From positions 56,846 to 120,845 of the IMG/VR virus record IMGVR_UViG_3300030001_000223: a stretch of 64,000 bases of DNA. One strand, written 5' to 3'. Position numbers and translations under genes: made by a program. This stretch comes from a virus. Of this stretch, positions 6,802 to 16,292 are shown in pieces (position 1 is the first letter of the stretch; each line of letters opens with the position of its first letter). The notes under the pieces were generated by a model. That model did no database searches and was not told where the DNA came from. It was given only the letters and a program-made list of their open reading frames with translations.

Positions 6802-9800
6802 ATGAATTTAGGTTTAGTAATAGCTTTAATTGAAGCATTAGGAAAACAAATATCATCAAAATATGAAAGTATTGGTATTATAGGAATAAACACTACAGAT
6901 ACAGGAATTAATTTTATACTGGCTGATGGAACTAATATACCTATATCTATTTCAGGGTGGCACTCACTAACTGTAGACGAACAATATACACTTTCTCAGT
7001 TGGTGGCTTCTGCAAACGATAAAGGAAAAACTTACATTGGTGGGGATCTCAAAAAATATCCTATAAATTTTAATGAAACAAATGATAATAAATCATATAG
7101 TTTTACTATTGCTGATTGGACAAAAATATCAGATACAGAATATACATTGACAAAAATCCACAACTTAAATGATGATGTAATTCCATATATTAAAAATAGT
7201 GTGGGAAAAGCTGAAACATTAGGAATTGATACGAGTGATCCAAATAAAATAGTATTGACGTCGACTAATGCTTTTGCTGGAATAATGCTTTTAAATTTTT
7301 CAAGTTCAAACGGAAATAGAATAAATAATATTGCAACAGTAAGTAGTTCATATATATTTAAAAGTATAACTGAAAGAGACACTTATTTTAGTGCAAATAT
7401 GGGTTCTTTACAAAATGGGCTTGTGACTATAGTAAATAATGGAACTATGGCAACATTATATACTTGGGGAGGAGCAGATAGTCCACAAGGATTATATGAT
7501 TCAAGTTTATGGAATGACTCCACAGCATTAATCAAAGGTGAAAAAGGCATCAATGGAGATAAACCTAAACATAAATTTGATAATAATAAACTATATTTTG
7601 AAAATCCTGATGGAAGTTATGATGAAGGGTTAACTTTATATGGAAATATAGATAAGAGTAAATTTGTAGAATTTTTAAAGGATTTCGAGGGAAATAATTT
7701 GGACGACCTTACTTTGTACTTAGATAAACACAAAACTTTTCTTAATGGCTTGTTTATTGGTGATGAAAAAGTAGAAGGTTCTTTTAAAATAGTAACTAAT
7801 AATAGTAAATTAGAATATCAAAGATTAGAAAATGGGGTATATAAAACTATTGGTACAATTGGATCTTATACTACAGATGTAATTAATTTAGATTCAGCTT
7901 ATAGTACAGTTAATTTCAAGACTCCTACGAGAGATTTAAATCTAGCAAGAATTACAACTGATGGTAATTCAGTACAAGTAGGAGATGTACGATTAGATAG
8001 ATTAATATTATCTGGAAAAGAAGTATACTCACAAAAATTAGAAGATACAAATACATCTTATAATTATATAGTTAATAATGATACTAGTATAACACAACCT
8101 ATTACTGATTGGGATTTTACTATAAATATACCATCTCAAAACAATTATAGTTATTATGCACTATATGCAGTTGATACAGACAATACTACTACTGGATATT
8201 ACAAGTATACAATTACAGACGTGTTAACTGGAAATTTAGTATACTATAGTGGTTCACCTTTTGAGTTAAAACAAGGATTAACATATAAATTTATAACTAC
8301 AGGATTACATACAGAAACTCTTCCTAAACTAGTACATTTAACTTGTGGAAGACAATATAAAATAACTTTTACAGCACAAAATTCAATTGGATTTAAAGGT
8401 GGCTTAATTGGAGGACAATTCAAGCCATATTGCGTTTTAAAATATTATTTTGCTGAAGAAGATAAATTAATATCTAAAGGTGATGTAACAGATAGTGTGA
8501 GTTCAAATAGTTCTACGACTATAGCAAGTTCAAAAGCAGTTTATACTTTATCACAAGCTATAAATTCAATTTCAGGTGGCATGAGTCCAATTATTCCAAT
8601 TTCGGTATCTGATTTTTCTGCTTTAAAAAGTGGTGTAAATGGAACTCATTACATTTTGAGTAATGACGGTGCTATTTTAGGTGAAACTGTTCATAAATAC
8701 GATAACATATTTATAGTTAATACATTTGGAGATACAGTTGCAACAGAAAGACCTATTTTATCTAGTGATTATGTTTTGATTTCTGCAAATAGTAATACAA
8801 AAGGTAATATATTTATAACCAATGTTGAACCTATTAATAGTAGTAAAAGTGTAATAAAGACAATGAATACTTATCCTGACAATGGCTCGATTTTATCTGT
8901 AGTGTCTGATGATAACAGTTATAAAATTACAGTTGAGTGGGACAGGGGTGAGGACTATGTAGGGTTGGTAAGCGTGAATGGAAAAGATGTGAAAGGAATA
9001 ACCAATATAGGTGGAGGGTCATATACGGGTTATGTTGTTCTGAATTCTACAGATATAAATTCTAATAAAATAACAGCAACCTTAAATTTAAATACTTATA
9101 CTATAGCTTTTTCTGTAGTTTCGCCACCTTCAATATCGTCAATTACTTTTGGCAGTCTACCTAATAGCCAAACAGAATTAAAAAAAGGAGATTTTATAAA
9201 TGTAACAATTGTTACAGATAAACCAATAGATACTGTAGAATTTCAAGATATAGGTGCATTTCAACACCAAACAATATCTGCAACAAATAACACCACAGTA
9301 ACAGTTTCAGGAACTATAGCAAATCGTGGTATTACTCTACAAAATTTAAAAGCGTCAATAAGAGTTAAAAGCACAGAAGGTTCTTGGAGTGATATAACTG
9401 AAAGTACAGATACCTTACCTTTAAATAATATAAAACCTAGTATCACATTAATAAGTAAAACATTCTCTAATGGATTTAGTGCATTGAAAAATTCAGAAAC
9501 ATGTATAGTGCAAGTATCTTCAACAGATTGTGATACTTTGATTTCAAGTGCAATAGGAACAGAATTAAATGTTGATGCAATGGTCGGAAATGATTGCACA
9601 GTAACTAGATTAAATGGAGATTATAATGATTTAATTGCAAATTTAAAAATAGAAGGAACTAGAGCAAATAATGGGGCTACTAATTATTTAGATATTTGTG
9701 TTGAAATTGCCAATGTACCACCTACAGTAACTAATACGTCTTCAGTTCCTAAAATTAGAACAGGTGAAAATAAGCCAGTATTATGTTCTTTTGACCAAAA

Positions 9801-10281
9801 AGTTAAAATAACGAATTGTGCAATAGCCTCACCAAATAAAGGTGCATTAGTTACTGGAACATTGCCTACATCTTCATATGATACAAGTTATTCACCTAAT
9901 ATTAGTGTGTTAGATGCTGATAATCATAGTAATAATAATTTAACTATGACTTTAACAATTACAAATATGAGTGGATTATCTGCTGTAGTTGAAAAATATT
10001 ATGTAATTTGTGGATTTATACAAAAACAAATAACAGTAAATTATCCAGCCACAGCAACAACTATTCCAACAATTATAAATTCAAATAGTTTAATTATATC
10101 AGGTGTTATTAATAGTAGTCAGCCTTATAATATTGTAACAAATTATATTAATCCACCAATTTCAATAAGTGATTATTTTATAAATGGTAATATTTTAAAT
10201 TTACCACCATTGGGAGTATTAGGTAGTTTTTACTATAGTGTATCTAATCCAATAATTATAACAATTGAAGAAACAGTTTAG
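6802..10281 (+). CDS. Large tail fibre / baseplate protein
   Basis: A 1159-residue, Thr/Ser/Asn-rich, beta-predicted protein with no membrane segment. The first 250 residues hold a repeat-like phage fibre section (GLYDSSLWND... GEKGINGDKPKHKFDN), similar to clostridial fibre shafts. The second half looks like several immunoglobulin-like beta domains (about 760-1000, with a Lys-Pro-Ser-Ile linker). It starts 18 bases after the preceding gene behind AGAAAGGAGG and ends at a strong terminator. Role in host binding or fibre anchoring is inferred from composition and neighbours. Confidence 0.75.
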   Translation: MNLGLVIALIEALGKQISSKYESIGIIGINTTDTGINFILADGTNIPISISGWHSLTVDEQYTLSQLVASANDKGKTYIGGDLKKYPINFNETNDNKSYSFTIADWTKISDTEYTLTKIHNLNDDVIPYIKNSVGKAETLGIDTSDPNKIVLTSTNAFAGIMLLNFSSSNGNRINNIATVSSSYIFKSITERDTYFSANMGSLQNGLVTIVNNGTMATLYTWGGADSPQGLYDSSLWNDSTALIKGEKGINGDKPKHKFDNNKLYFENPDGSYDEGLTLYGNIDKSKFVEFLKDFEGNNLDDLTLYLDKHKTFLNGLFIGDEKVEGSFKIVTNNSKLEYQRLENGVYKTIGTIGSYTTDVINLDSAYSTVNFKTPTRDLNLARITTDGNSVQVGDVRLDRLILSGKEVYSQKLEDTNTSYNYIVNNDTSITQPITDWDFTINIPSQNNYSYYALYAVDTDNTTTGYYKYTITDVLTGNLVYYSGSPFELKQGLTYKFITTGLHTETLPKLVHLTCGRQYKITFTAQNSIGFKGGLIGGQFKPYCVLKYYFAEEDKLISKGDVTDSVSSNSSTTIASSKAVYTLSQAINSISGGMSPIIPISVSDFSALKSGVNGTHYILSNDGAILGETVHKYDNIFIVNTFGDTVATERPILSSDYVLISANSNTKGNIFITNVEPINSSKSVIKTMNTYPDNGSILSVVSDDNSYKITVEWDRGEDYVGLVSVNGKDVKGITNIGGGSYTGYVVLNSTDINSNKITATLNLNTYTIAFSVVSPPSISSITFGSLPNSQTELKKGDFINVTIVTDKPIDTVEFQDIGAFQHQTISATNNTTVTVSGTIANRGITLQNLKASIRVKSTEGSWSDITESTDTLPLNNIKPSITLISKTFSNGFSALKNSETCIVQVSSTDCDTLISSAIGTELNVDAMVGNDCTVTRLNGDYNDLIANLKIEGTRANNGATNYLDICVEIANVPPTVTNTSSVPKIRTGENKPVLCSFDQKVKITNCAIASPNKGALVTGTLPTSSYDTSYSPNISVLDADNHSNNNLTMTLTITNMSGLSAVVEKYYVICGFIQKQITVNYPATATTIPTIINSNSLIISGVINSSQPYNIVTNYINPPISISDYFINGNILNLPPLGVLGSFYYSVSNPIIITIEETV

Positions 10282-10304
10282 GGACTATGAAAATAGTCCT
10301 TTTT
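10282..10304 (+). terminator. Rho-independent terminator
   Basis: GGACTAT-GAAA-ATAGTCC followed by TTTTT: a perfect 7-bp stem with a GAAA tetraloop. It directly follows the TAG stop of the 1159-residue fibre gene. Confidence 0.92.
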
Positions 10305-10339
10305 ATATTTAAAAAATTTAGAAAGGACGTGATATATAG

Positions 10340-11572
10340 ATGTCATATTTAGAAAAAGCATGGATAGATGAAAATTGGATGTCAAAAAGTAATTATGAAG
10401 AAGTTGTAACTGCTGGATTACCAAATGATAAACCAGCAGTTAATTTTTTAGTTAGATTTAGTTCTACTGATAAATGTGTTTATGTATTCCAAGGGGATGG
10501 AACGGGATTAAATGGTGTATGGTCGAAGGGTCTTGGGGGAAGTGGAAGTGGACTTACTCCTTTTTTTAAAAATAATTCGTTTTCAGCTAAGATAGGAGAA
10601 CTTTATTTAACCGATGTGTCTACTCAATCTATTGCAGTGGATATGTCTAATACGTTAAAAAAAGATGATACTACGGGATTATATAGTATTAATTTAAAAT
10701 CTGGAGATTATTTTGAAATATTTATAGTGAATGGAGATACTTCAAAAAATACAGTAACCGTATCTTTGTCAACACTTCAAAATACACCATATAATATTAC
10801 AGAAAAACTAGAAGGTCAAAGTGGTTCGGATTTTATATTTAATTCAAATAGCTACTTTAGATTTACATATGTTAATGATTCTATAGGGTGGAAAGTAAGT
10901 TCAATGTCTGGGGCAACTCCCAATGAAGGAATAACGGGCAGTGTCATTCAATTTTCAGGGTTTGTTTCGCCAAGTGGATATTTCTTTGCGAATGGTGCAA
11001 GTACATCAAGAACGGATTATGCAAACTTATTTAATGTGTTAACTTTTAGAACAAATGGTGCTTTATCAAATGGAACTAAAAATGTTACAGTTGCAAGTAC
11101 AAGTAATTTATATCTAAATGAAAGAATAGAGGGTACTGGAATACCAGATGGAACAACTATTACAAGTATTACTGATGCCACTCATTTTGTAATAAGTAAT
11201 AATGCAACAATAACAGGAACGACTAGTATATTAGTATTACCATATGGGTCAGTTTCTAATACTACTTTTAATTTGCCAAATTTTTGTGGAAGAGTGCCAG
11301 TTATGCCAGATGGAACAACTGAATTTAAAGCGTTGGGTATAACTGGAGGAGAAAAATCGCATCAATTAACACAAGCTGAAATGCCCTCACATCAACATTA
11401 TATTTATGGATCTAAAGGCGTAGATGATAAAAACTTTGATGGAACTGGTGGAAGGGTTTCCGCTAGTGATACTCAAAATTCATGGAATCCAGTGACAGGT
11501 AGTGCAGGAAATGATTATGCACATAATAATATACAACCTTATATTGGTATAAATATGATTATTAAGTATTAA
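10340..11572 (+). CDS. Tail-collar-domain fibre protein
   Basis: A 410-residue protein. The C-terminal half is a phage tail collar (Tail_Collar) domain: GSVIQFSGFVSPSGYFFANG, then FNLPNFCGRVPVMPDG, GGEKSHQLTQAEMPSHQH, and an ending with AHNNIQPYIGINMIIKY. The His residues of the SHQH and AHNN stretches are where such domains often bind metal. An extra segment (about 250-300, TNGALSNGTKNVTVASTSN) is inserted in the collar. The N-terminus (KAWIDENWMSKSNYE) probably attaches the fibre. Starts behind GAAAGGACGTG. Confidence 0.9.
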   Translation: MSYLEKAWIDENWMSKSNYEEVVTAGLPNDKPAVNFLVRFSSTDKCVYVFQGDGTGLNGVWSKGLGGSGSGLTPFFKNNSFSAKIGELYLTDVSTQSIAVDMSNTLKKDDTTGLYSINLKSGDYFEIFIVNGDTSKNTVTVSLSTLQNTPYNITEKLEGQSGSDFIFNSNSYFRFTYVNDSIGWKVSSMSGATPNEGITGSVIQFSGFVSPSGYFFANGASTSRTDYANLFNVLTFRTNGALSNGTKNVTVASTSNLYLNERIEGTGIPDGTTITSITDATHFVISNNATITGTTSILVLPYGSVSNTTFNLPNFCGRVPVMPDGTTEFKALGITGGEKSHQLTQAEMPSHQHYIYGSKGVDDKNFDGTGGRVSASDTQNSWNPVTGSAGNDYAHNNIQPYIGINMIIKY

Positions 11573-11604
11573 AAAATAAATTAAAATAAGAAAGGAGATA
11601 AAAG

Positions 11605-13137
11605 ATGAATATTTATTCTAAAGATTATTCTTTAAATTCAGATACAAAAATGGCAAAACTTCTAAATTCAACAGATAATGATATAGCTATTATTTCAAAT
11701 AACTCAGTTGCAGATAGTGGAATCCAATACACGAATTTAGCAACTCTTACTGGAACACAAATATTATCTAACAAATCATTATCTGATTCTACAACTTATA
11801 TCGTAGACGATACTGATATAACAAAGAAAGCACAATTTGAAGCAAGTGGAATAACTACAGGTACAACTAAAACTTTAACGATTCCTAATAAATCTGGAAC
11901 TTTAGCTTTATTAGATGATGCTAGAATGACAGATTGGGTATTGACAAATAGTTATAAACAAAATGATAGATGTTATTGGAAGGGTATTCTTTGTCAAGCA
12001 AATAGTGATATTCTTGCTAATATTGCTTTCGCATGGGGAATAAATGGAGCAACATGGAGTCCAGTGATAGGATATGGATACACATGGAAAGGTATATTTT
12101 CTAACACTTCTACATATGCAGTAAATGATATTATTGTATCATCTACAACTGGCACTATAATATATAGATGTGGAATTGCAATAATTGTAGCAAGTATAAA
12201 TTATGAACCAGTGTCAGGAATTAATAGAAACTTTTTTATTCCAACATCATTGGGAAGTATACAAGAATTCGTGGGGGCAACAAGTACCTCAAATGGACAA
12301 GCTGGGTTAATACCAGCTACAACTATTTCACAAGGATTAAATATTGTTACTGGACAAGGGTTTAAGTCACAAAAAGACATAGTACCGACTTTTGCATCAG
12401 TTAATACTCCAGTAGATTTTTATATAGGTGATAGAGCTTTCTACTATGGAGTTCTAGTTGAAGCAACTGCAAATGTGATGAGTGGAACAGCATTGAATTG
12501 GAATTCATGGAAACCTGCTATATGCTCGGATGGGACGTTTAAATGGAGGGGAACATTTTTAGCAACATCAACTTATAACGTAAATGATATTGTCACTAAG
12601 AATGCAGTAGATACAACTTTTTATAGATGTATGACGGCAATAACCACTGCAAGTACTAATTTTGACCCTTCTACTGGTTTAAATAGACATTATTGGCAAC
12701 CGATGACACAAGCAAATACAAATGTATTTTCTCCAGCAACAGCATCTTTAAATGGTCAATCAGGATTAGTTCCAGCACCATTAGTTGGTCAACAAAACGC
12801 TATTTTAAAAGGAAATGGATGGGGAATGTCTATATATAAAGGAACTGTAACTATTGGTGATGTAGGTGGGACAAGTGGTGTGTTACCTACATCTGGTGAT
12901 ATAACATCTGCGTCTGCAACTGCATCACCTACAATAGATATAACTATAAATCATCCTTCTGTATCTGCTAATGCGATATATAATATTACAATTGAAAATA
13001 TGGGGAATGAATTATATGCTAATGATATAACCCAAGTAGAGTTTACAAGAATATCTACTAGTCAAATAAGAGTATATTTTGAAGAGACATCTTCATCGGT
13101 ACAAAACATAAAATTAAATATTATGATATTCGATTAA
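11605..13137 (+). CDS. Tail fibre with paired Trp/Tyr carbohydrate-binding-like repeats
   Basis: A 510-residue protein. Two copies of a repeat are easy to see: YTWKGIFSNTSTYAVNDII...YRC and FKWRGTFLATSTYNVNDIV...YRC, each followed by an N-R-aromatic step (about 145-205 and 305-365). The W-Y-V-Y-C pattern resembles CBM5/12-type (ChtBD3) modules that bind polysaccharide. Both are followed by an SxNGQxGL(I/V)PA motif, so the duplicated unit is longer than the binding module. Likely receptor binding; inference from repeats and place. Confidence 0.75.
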   Translation: MNIYSKDYSLNSDTKMAKLLNSTDNDIAIISNNSVADSGIQYTNLATLTGTQILSNKSLSDSTTYIVDDTDITKKAQFEASGITTGTTKTLTIPNKSGTLALLDDARMTDWVLTNSYKQNDRCYWKGILCQANSDILANIAFAWGINGATWSPVIGYGYTWKGIFSNTSTYAVNDIIVSSTTGTIIYRCGIAIIVASINYEPVSGINRNFFIPTSLGSIQEFVGATSTSNGQAGLIPATTISQGLNIVTGQGFKSQKDIVPTFASVNTPVDFYIGDRAFYYGVLVEATANVMSGTALNWNSWKPAICSDGTFKWRGTFLATSTYNVNDIVTKNAVDTTFYRCMTAITTASTNFDPSTGLNRHYWQPMTQANTNVFSPATASLNGQSGLVPAPLVGQQNAILKGNGWGMSIYKGTVTIGDVGGTSGVLPTSGDITSASATASPTIDITINHPSVSANAIYNITIENMGNELYANDITQVEFTRISTSQIRVYFEETSSSVQNIKLNIMIFD

Positions 13138-13175
13138 CAGAATAAAACACGTTAAAATAGCAAGTTTAATTTTGA

Positions 13176-13207
13176 AGACCTAGATAAAACAATTCTAGGT
13201 CTCTTTC
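13176..13207 (+). terminator. Rho-independent terminator
   Basis: AGACCTAGA (13176-13184) pairs perfectly with TCTAGGTCT (13194-13202), followed by CTTTC. Same arm sequence as the IS-split terminator at the window start. Confidence 0.85.
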
Positions 13208-13253
13208 TCATGTAACAAAAGATAAATATATAAAAAATGAAAGGAGTGGTCTT

Positions 13254-15260
13254 ATGGAAACAGGACAAGTTCTTACCACACTAGCTGAACTAGTTACCTC
13301 TAATACTACTATAGCTAATAAGCAAGATAAAACAGATAATACTTTGAATACCACCGACAAAACTATTGTGGGTTCGATTAATGAAATAAATAATAAAGAA
13401 TTATCAAATGAAACAAGTATTAATTCTCATGTGTCAGATATAACTAATCCTCATAATACAAATTTATCTCAATTAAAGGATATTATAATTGCTAATCCTA
13501 CAGATAAACAGGTGTTGGGTTATAATTTAGCTAGTTCAAAATTTATTAATCAAGATAATGTTGATGAAAAAGTAAAAATAACTTCTACAAGTTCAAGTAA
13601 ATATCTAGGTGAATGGTTAGATGGAGTTAGTATACAAAATATAGGTAGTAAATTAGTTTGTAAATCTTTAGATGGAATGGATATAACTCTTGTAGAATTG
13701 AACAGACTATCAGGAATTGACAAAAATATAATGGATTACTTGAATGCAATTTCAAATCCTATGACCGTAAAAGCAGTAGTAAATACTTATACTGATTTAG
13801 CGTCTATTACATCTCTATCTAATGGAAATGTTGCAATAGTAAAATCGGATGGAACTCATGACAATAAGCAGTGGACGTATATTTATATAAATAGTGCATG
13901 GAATTCAATTGCAGAAAATACTGTGAATGTTCGTGATTTTTCAGTAGATAAGTTAGATTTAATATCTGAAGTGAAAAATAAATTGCCACAAGTAAATATT
14001 GATATGACTGACATTATTAAAACAACAGATTTGGCTAATTATTTAAAAGTAAATGACGCTTCGTCTACTTATGCAACTATAACACAAGTTGGATTAAAAG
14101 CAAATAACTCAGATATTTATACTCAAACACAAACAGATAATTTATTAAATAATAAAGCTAACTCAACTCATACTCATGTAATCAGTGATGTTACTAATTT
14201 ACAATCTACCTTAGATAACAAATTAAATGTAAGCAATATAAAATCTGGAACAAATGTTACTGTTGAAACAGACTCAAATAATAATATTACAATAAATTCT
14301 ACTGCTACAGGTGGAAGCGGAACGTCAATTGATGATTCAAACATATCTACATCAACTACATATTCATCTGATAAAATAAATTATAATTATGTTTCTAAGG
14401 TTATTGGAAAACAACTTAGTACAGAAGATTATACAACAGTAGAAAAAACTAAATTAGCTAATATTACTGGAACTAACACAGGAGACGAAACTCAAACAAC
14501 TATAAAAACAAAAATAGGAAGTGCATCAACTACTCAAGATGGTTGTTTGACAAGTATAGATTGGAATACTTTTAATAATAAACAAAATAAGATATTTATT
14601 CAATCTACACAACCAACAATTGCAACAGATAATATATGGATAGATAATACTAATCCTATAAGTTATGCTTTGAAAGTATGCAATAGTACAAGCTATATCC
14701 AAGTAGGTAATAGTTCTAGTGGTTCAGTTCAAGAAATAGTAATTCAAAATACTCAACCTAGTGATACAACCATAAAATTATGGCTAGATACTTCATCAAA
14801 TCCAGTATTAAAATGGTATAACGGTACTTCATGGATTAGTATTGGTTCAAGTTCTGGGCATGTAATTAAAGATAGTACGACGACTACTTTTACACAAAGA
14901 AAAAATTTAAAGTTTACAGGCTCGGTTACTATAACAGATAATCCAACAGATGATGCAACAATTATTGATGTAAATAATAATTTTAGTACACCAGTTGAAC
15001 CAAAAGAATCAATAGCATTAGTAGATGGACAAGATACTTATGAAGTAATAAGTCATACAGTGGGTAGTAAATATATGTTTATTCTTGTTGATGGAGTTAG
15101 GATACCTTATTCAGATTATACTGATGTAGATTCAACGCATATTCAATTAAAAACTAATATCACAACTGATATTAAAAAAGATATGGTCATAACTTCTTTT
15201 TCTATAATAATAGAAACGGTATTAAATAATTCATCTATTTTAAATGGTGGTGAATTTTAA
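13254..15260 (+). CDS. Tail fibre protein, coiled-coil and beta repeats
   Basis: A 668-residue protein behind GAAAGGAGTGG. It contains THTHVISDVTNLQSTLDNKLN, a common fibre-shaft repeat, the motif ITGTNTGDETQTTIKTKIG, and two copies of an IQ(N/S)TQP...W(I/L)D segment (about 455 and 495). The end (YEVISHTVGSKYMFILVDGVR) looks like a fibre tip beta domain. No catalytic motif. Ends 50 bases before the next fibre gene with no terminator between, so the two are probably co-transcribed. Confidence 0.75.
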   Translation: METGQVLTTLAELVTSNTTIANKQDKTDNTLNTTDKTIVGSINEINNKELSNETSINSHVSDITNPHNTNLSQLKDIIIANPTDKQVLGYNLASSKFINQDNVDEKVKITSTSSSKYLGEWLDGVSIQNIGSKLVCKSLDGMDITLVELNRLSGIDKNIMDYLNAISNPMTVKAVVNTYTDLASITSLSNGNVAIVKSDGTHDNKQWTYIYINSAWNSIAENTVNVRDFSVDKLDLISEVKNKLPQVNIDMTDIIKTTDLANYLKVNDASSTYATITQVGLKANNSDIYTQTQTDNLLNNKANSTHTHVISDVTNLQSTLDNKLNVSNIKSGTNVTVETDSNNNITINSTATGGSGTSIDDSNISTSTTYSSDKINYNYVSKVIGKQLSTEDYTTVEKTKLANITGTNTGDETQTTIKTKIGSASTTQDGCLTSIDWNTFNNKQNKIFIQSTQPTIATDNIWIDNTNPISYALKVCNSTSYIQVGNSSSGSVQEIVIQNTQPSDTTIKLWLDTSSNPVLKWYNGTSWISIGSSSGHVIKDSTTTTFTQRKNLKFTGSVTITDNPTDDATIIDVNNNFSTPVEPKESIALVDGQDTYEVISHTVGSKYMFILVDGVRIPYSDYTDVDSTHIQLKTNITTDIKKDMVITSFSIIIETVLNNSSILNGGEF

Positions 15261-15310
15261 TAAAACATATTGATAAAATATAAATTAACAAAAGAAAGGT
15301 GGAATTTTAA

Positions 15311-16252
15311 ATGGCACAAACTATACAACTAAAAAGAGGATTAAATGCAAATTTATCAAGCTTAACATTGCAAGCTGGAGAACCAGCCTTTACTACGGAT
15401 ACAGGAAAATTATATATAGGTGATGGAACAAATAATATATTGATTAATTCTGATATTGCAAATGTAGCAACAGCAGACAAATTAACAAATGCTAGAACCA
15501 TTTCATCATCTGGTGATGCAACAGGGTCAACGACTTTTGATGGTTCTTCTAATGTATCTATGGCTTTAACATTAGCTAATACTGGAGTAACTACAGGAAC
15601 TTATACGAAATTTACAGTTGATGCGAAAGGTAGAATAACTAATGGAACTACATTATTAGCAACCGATATTCCAATATTAACATTATCTAAAATAAGTGAT
15701 GTTGGAACAGTAGCTTCAAAAAATACAGGAACAGCAAGTGGAAATATTCCTGTATTGGATTCAAATGGGAAATTAGATACAAATGTATTACCATCATTAA
15801 CTATAAATAACACTTACGTAGTATCTACACAAATTGCAATGTTAGCATTATCTGCAAACGTAGGTGACGTTGCAGTAAGAACAGATTTAAGTAAGTCATT
15901 TATATTAAAAATATCTGGTGCTAGCACATTAGCAAATTGGCAAGAATTATTAACTCCTACAGATGTTGTTCAGAGTGTAGCAGGCAAAACAGGATCAGTT
16001 ACACTTACTTCTAGTGATGTAGGATTAGGAAATGTAACAAATGAAAGTAAAGCCACTATGTTTACTAATCCTACTTTTACGGGTACAGCAACAGCTTCAA
16101 TAAGCGGTAATGCTGGAACATCAACTAAACTTGCTACAGCAAGAACAATAGCTATAAGTGGAGATGTAAATGGTTCAGCTACAAGTTTTGATGGTTCAGC
16201 CAATATAATAATCTCTGCAACTATATCTACAATAGACGGTGGAGTTTTTTAA
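15311..16252 (+). CDS. Adhesin/fibre protein with Mtd-like N-terminal domain
   Basis: A 313-residue protein. The first 45 residues (AQTIQLKRGLNANL...GEPAFTTDTGKLYIGDG) form the fibre N-terminal domain found in tail adhesins. The rest is shaft-type repeat (TGTYTKFTVDAKGRITNG; SVAGKTGSVTLTSSDVGLGNVTNES). The same N-terminal domain heads the next gene, so the two are paralogues in their first domain. Starts behind AGAAAGGTGG and ends shortly before the next ribosome-binding site. Confidence 0.85.
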   Translation: MAQTIQLKRGLNANLSSLTLQAGEPAFTTDTGKLYIGDGTNNILINSDIANVATADKLTNARTISSSGDATGSTTFDGSSNVSMALTLANTGVTTGTYTKFTVDAKGRITNGTTLLATDIPILTLSKISDVGTVASKNTGTASGNIPVLDSNGKLDTNVLPSLTINNTYVVSTQIAMLALSANVGDVAVRTDLSKSFILKISGASTLANWQELLTPTDVVQSVAGKTGSVTLTSSDVGLGNVTNESKATMFTNPTFTGTATASISGNAGTSTKLATARTIAISGDVNGSATSFDGSANIIISATISTIDGGVF

Positions 16253-16292
16253 TCAAATAATAAATTAATATAGCAAAAAGGAGAGTGAAAAA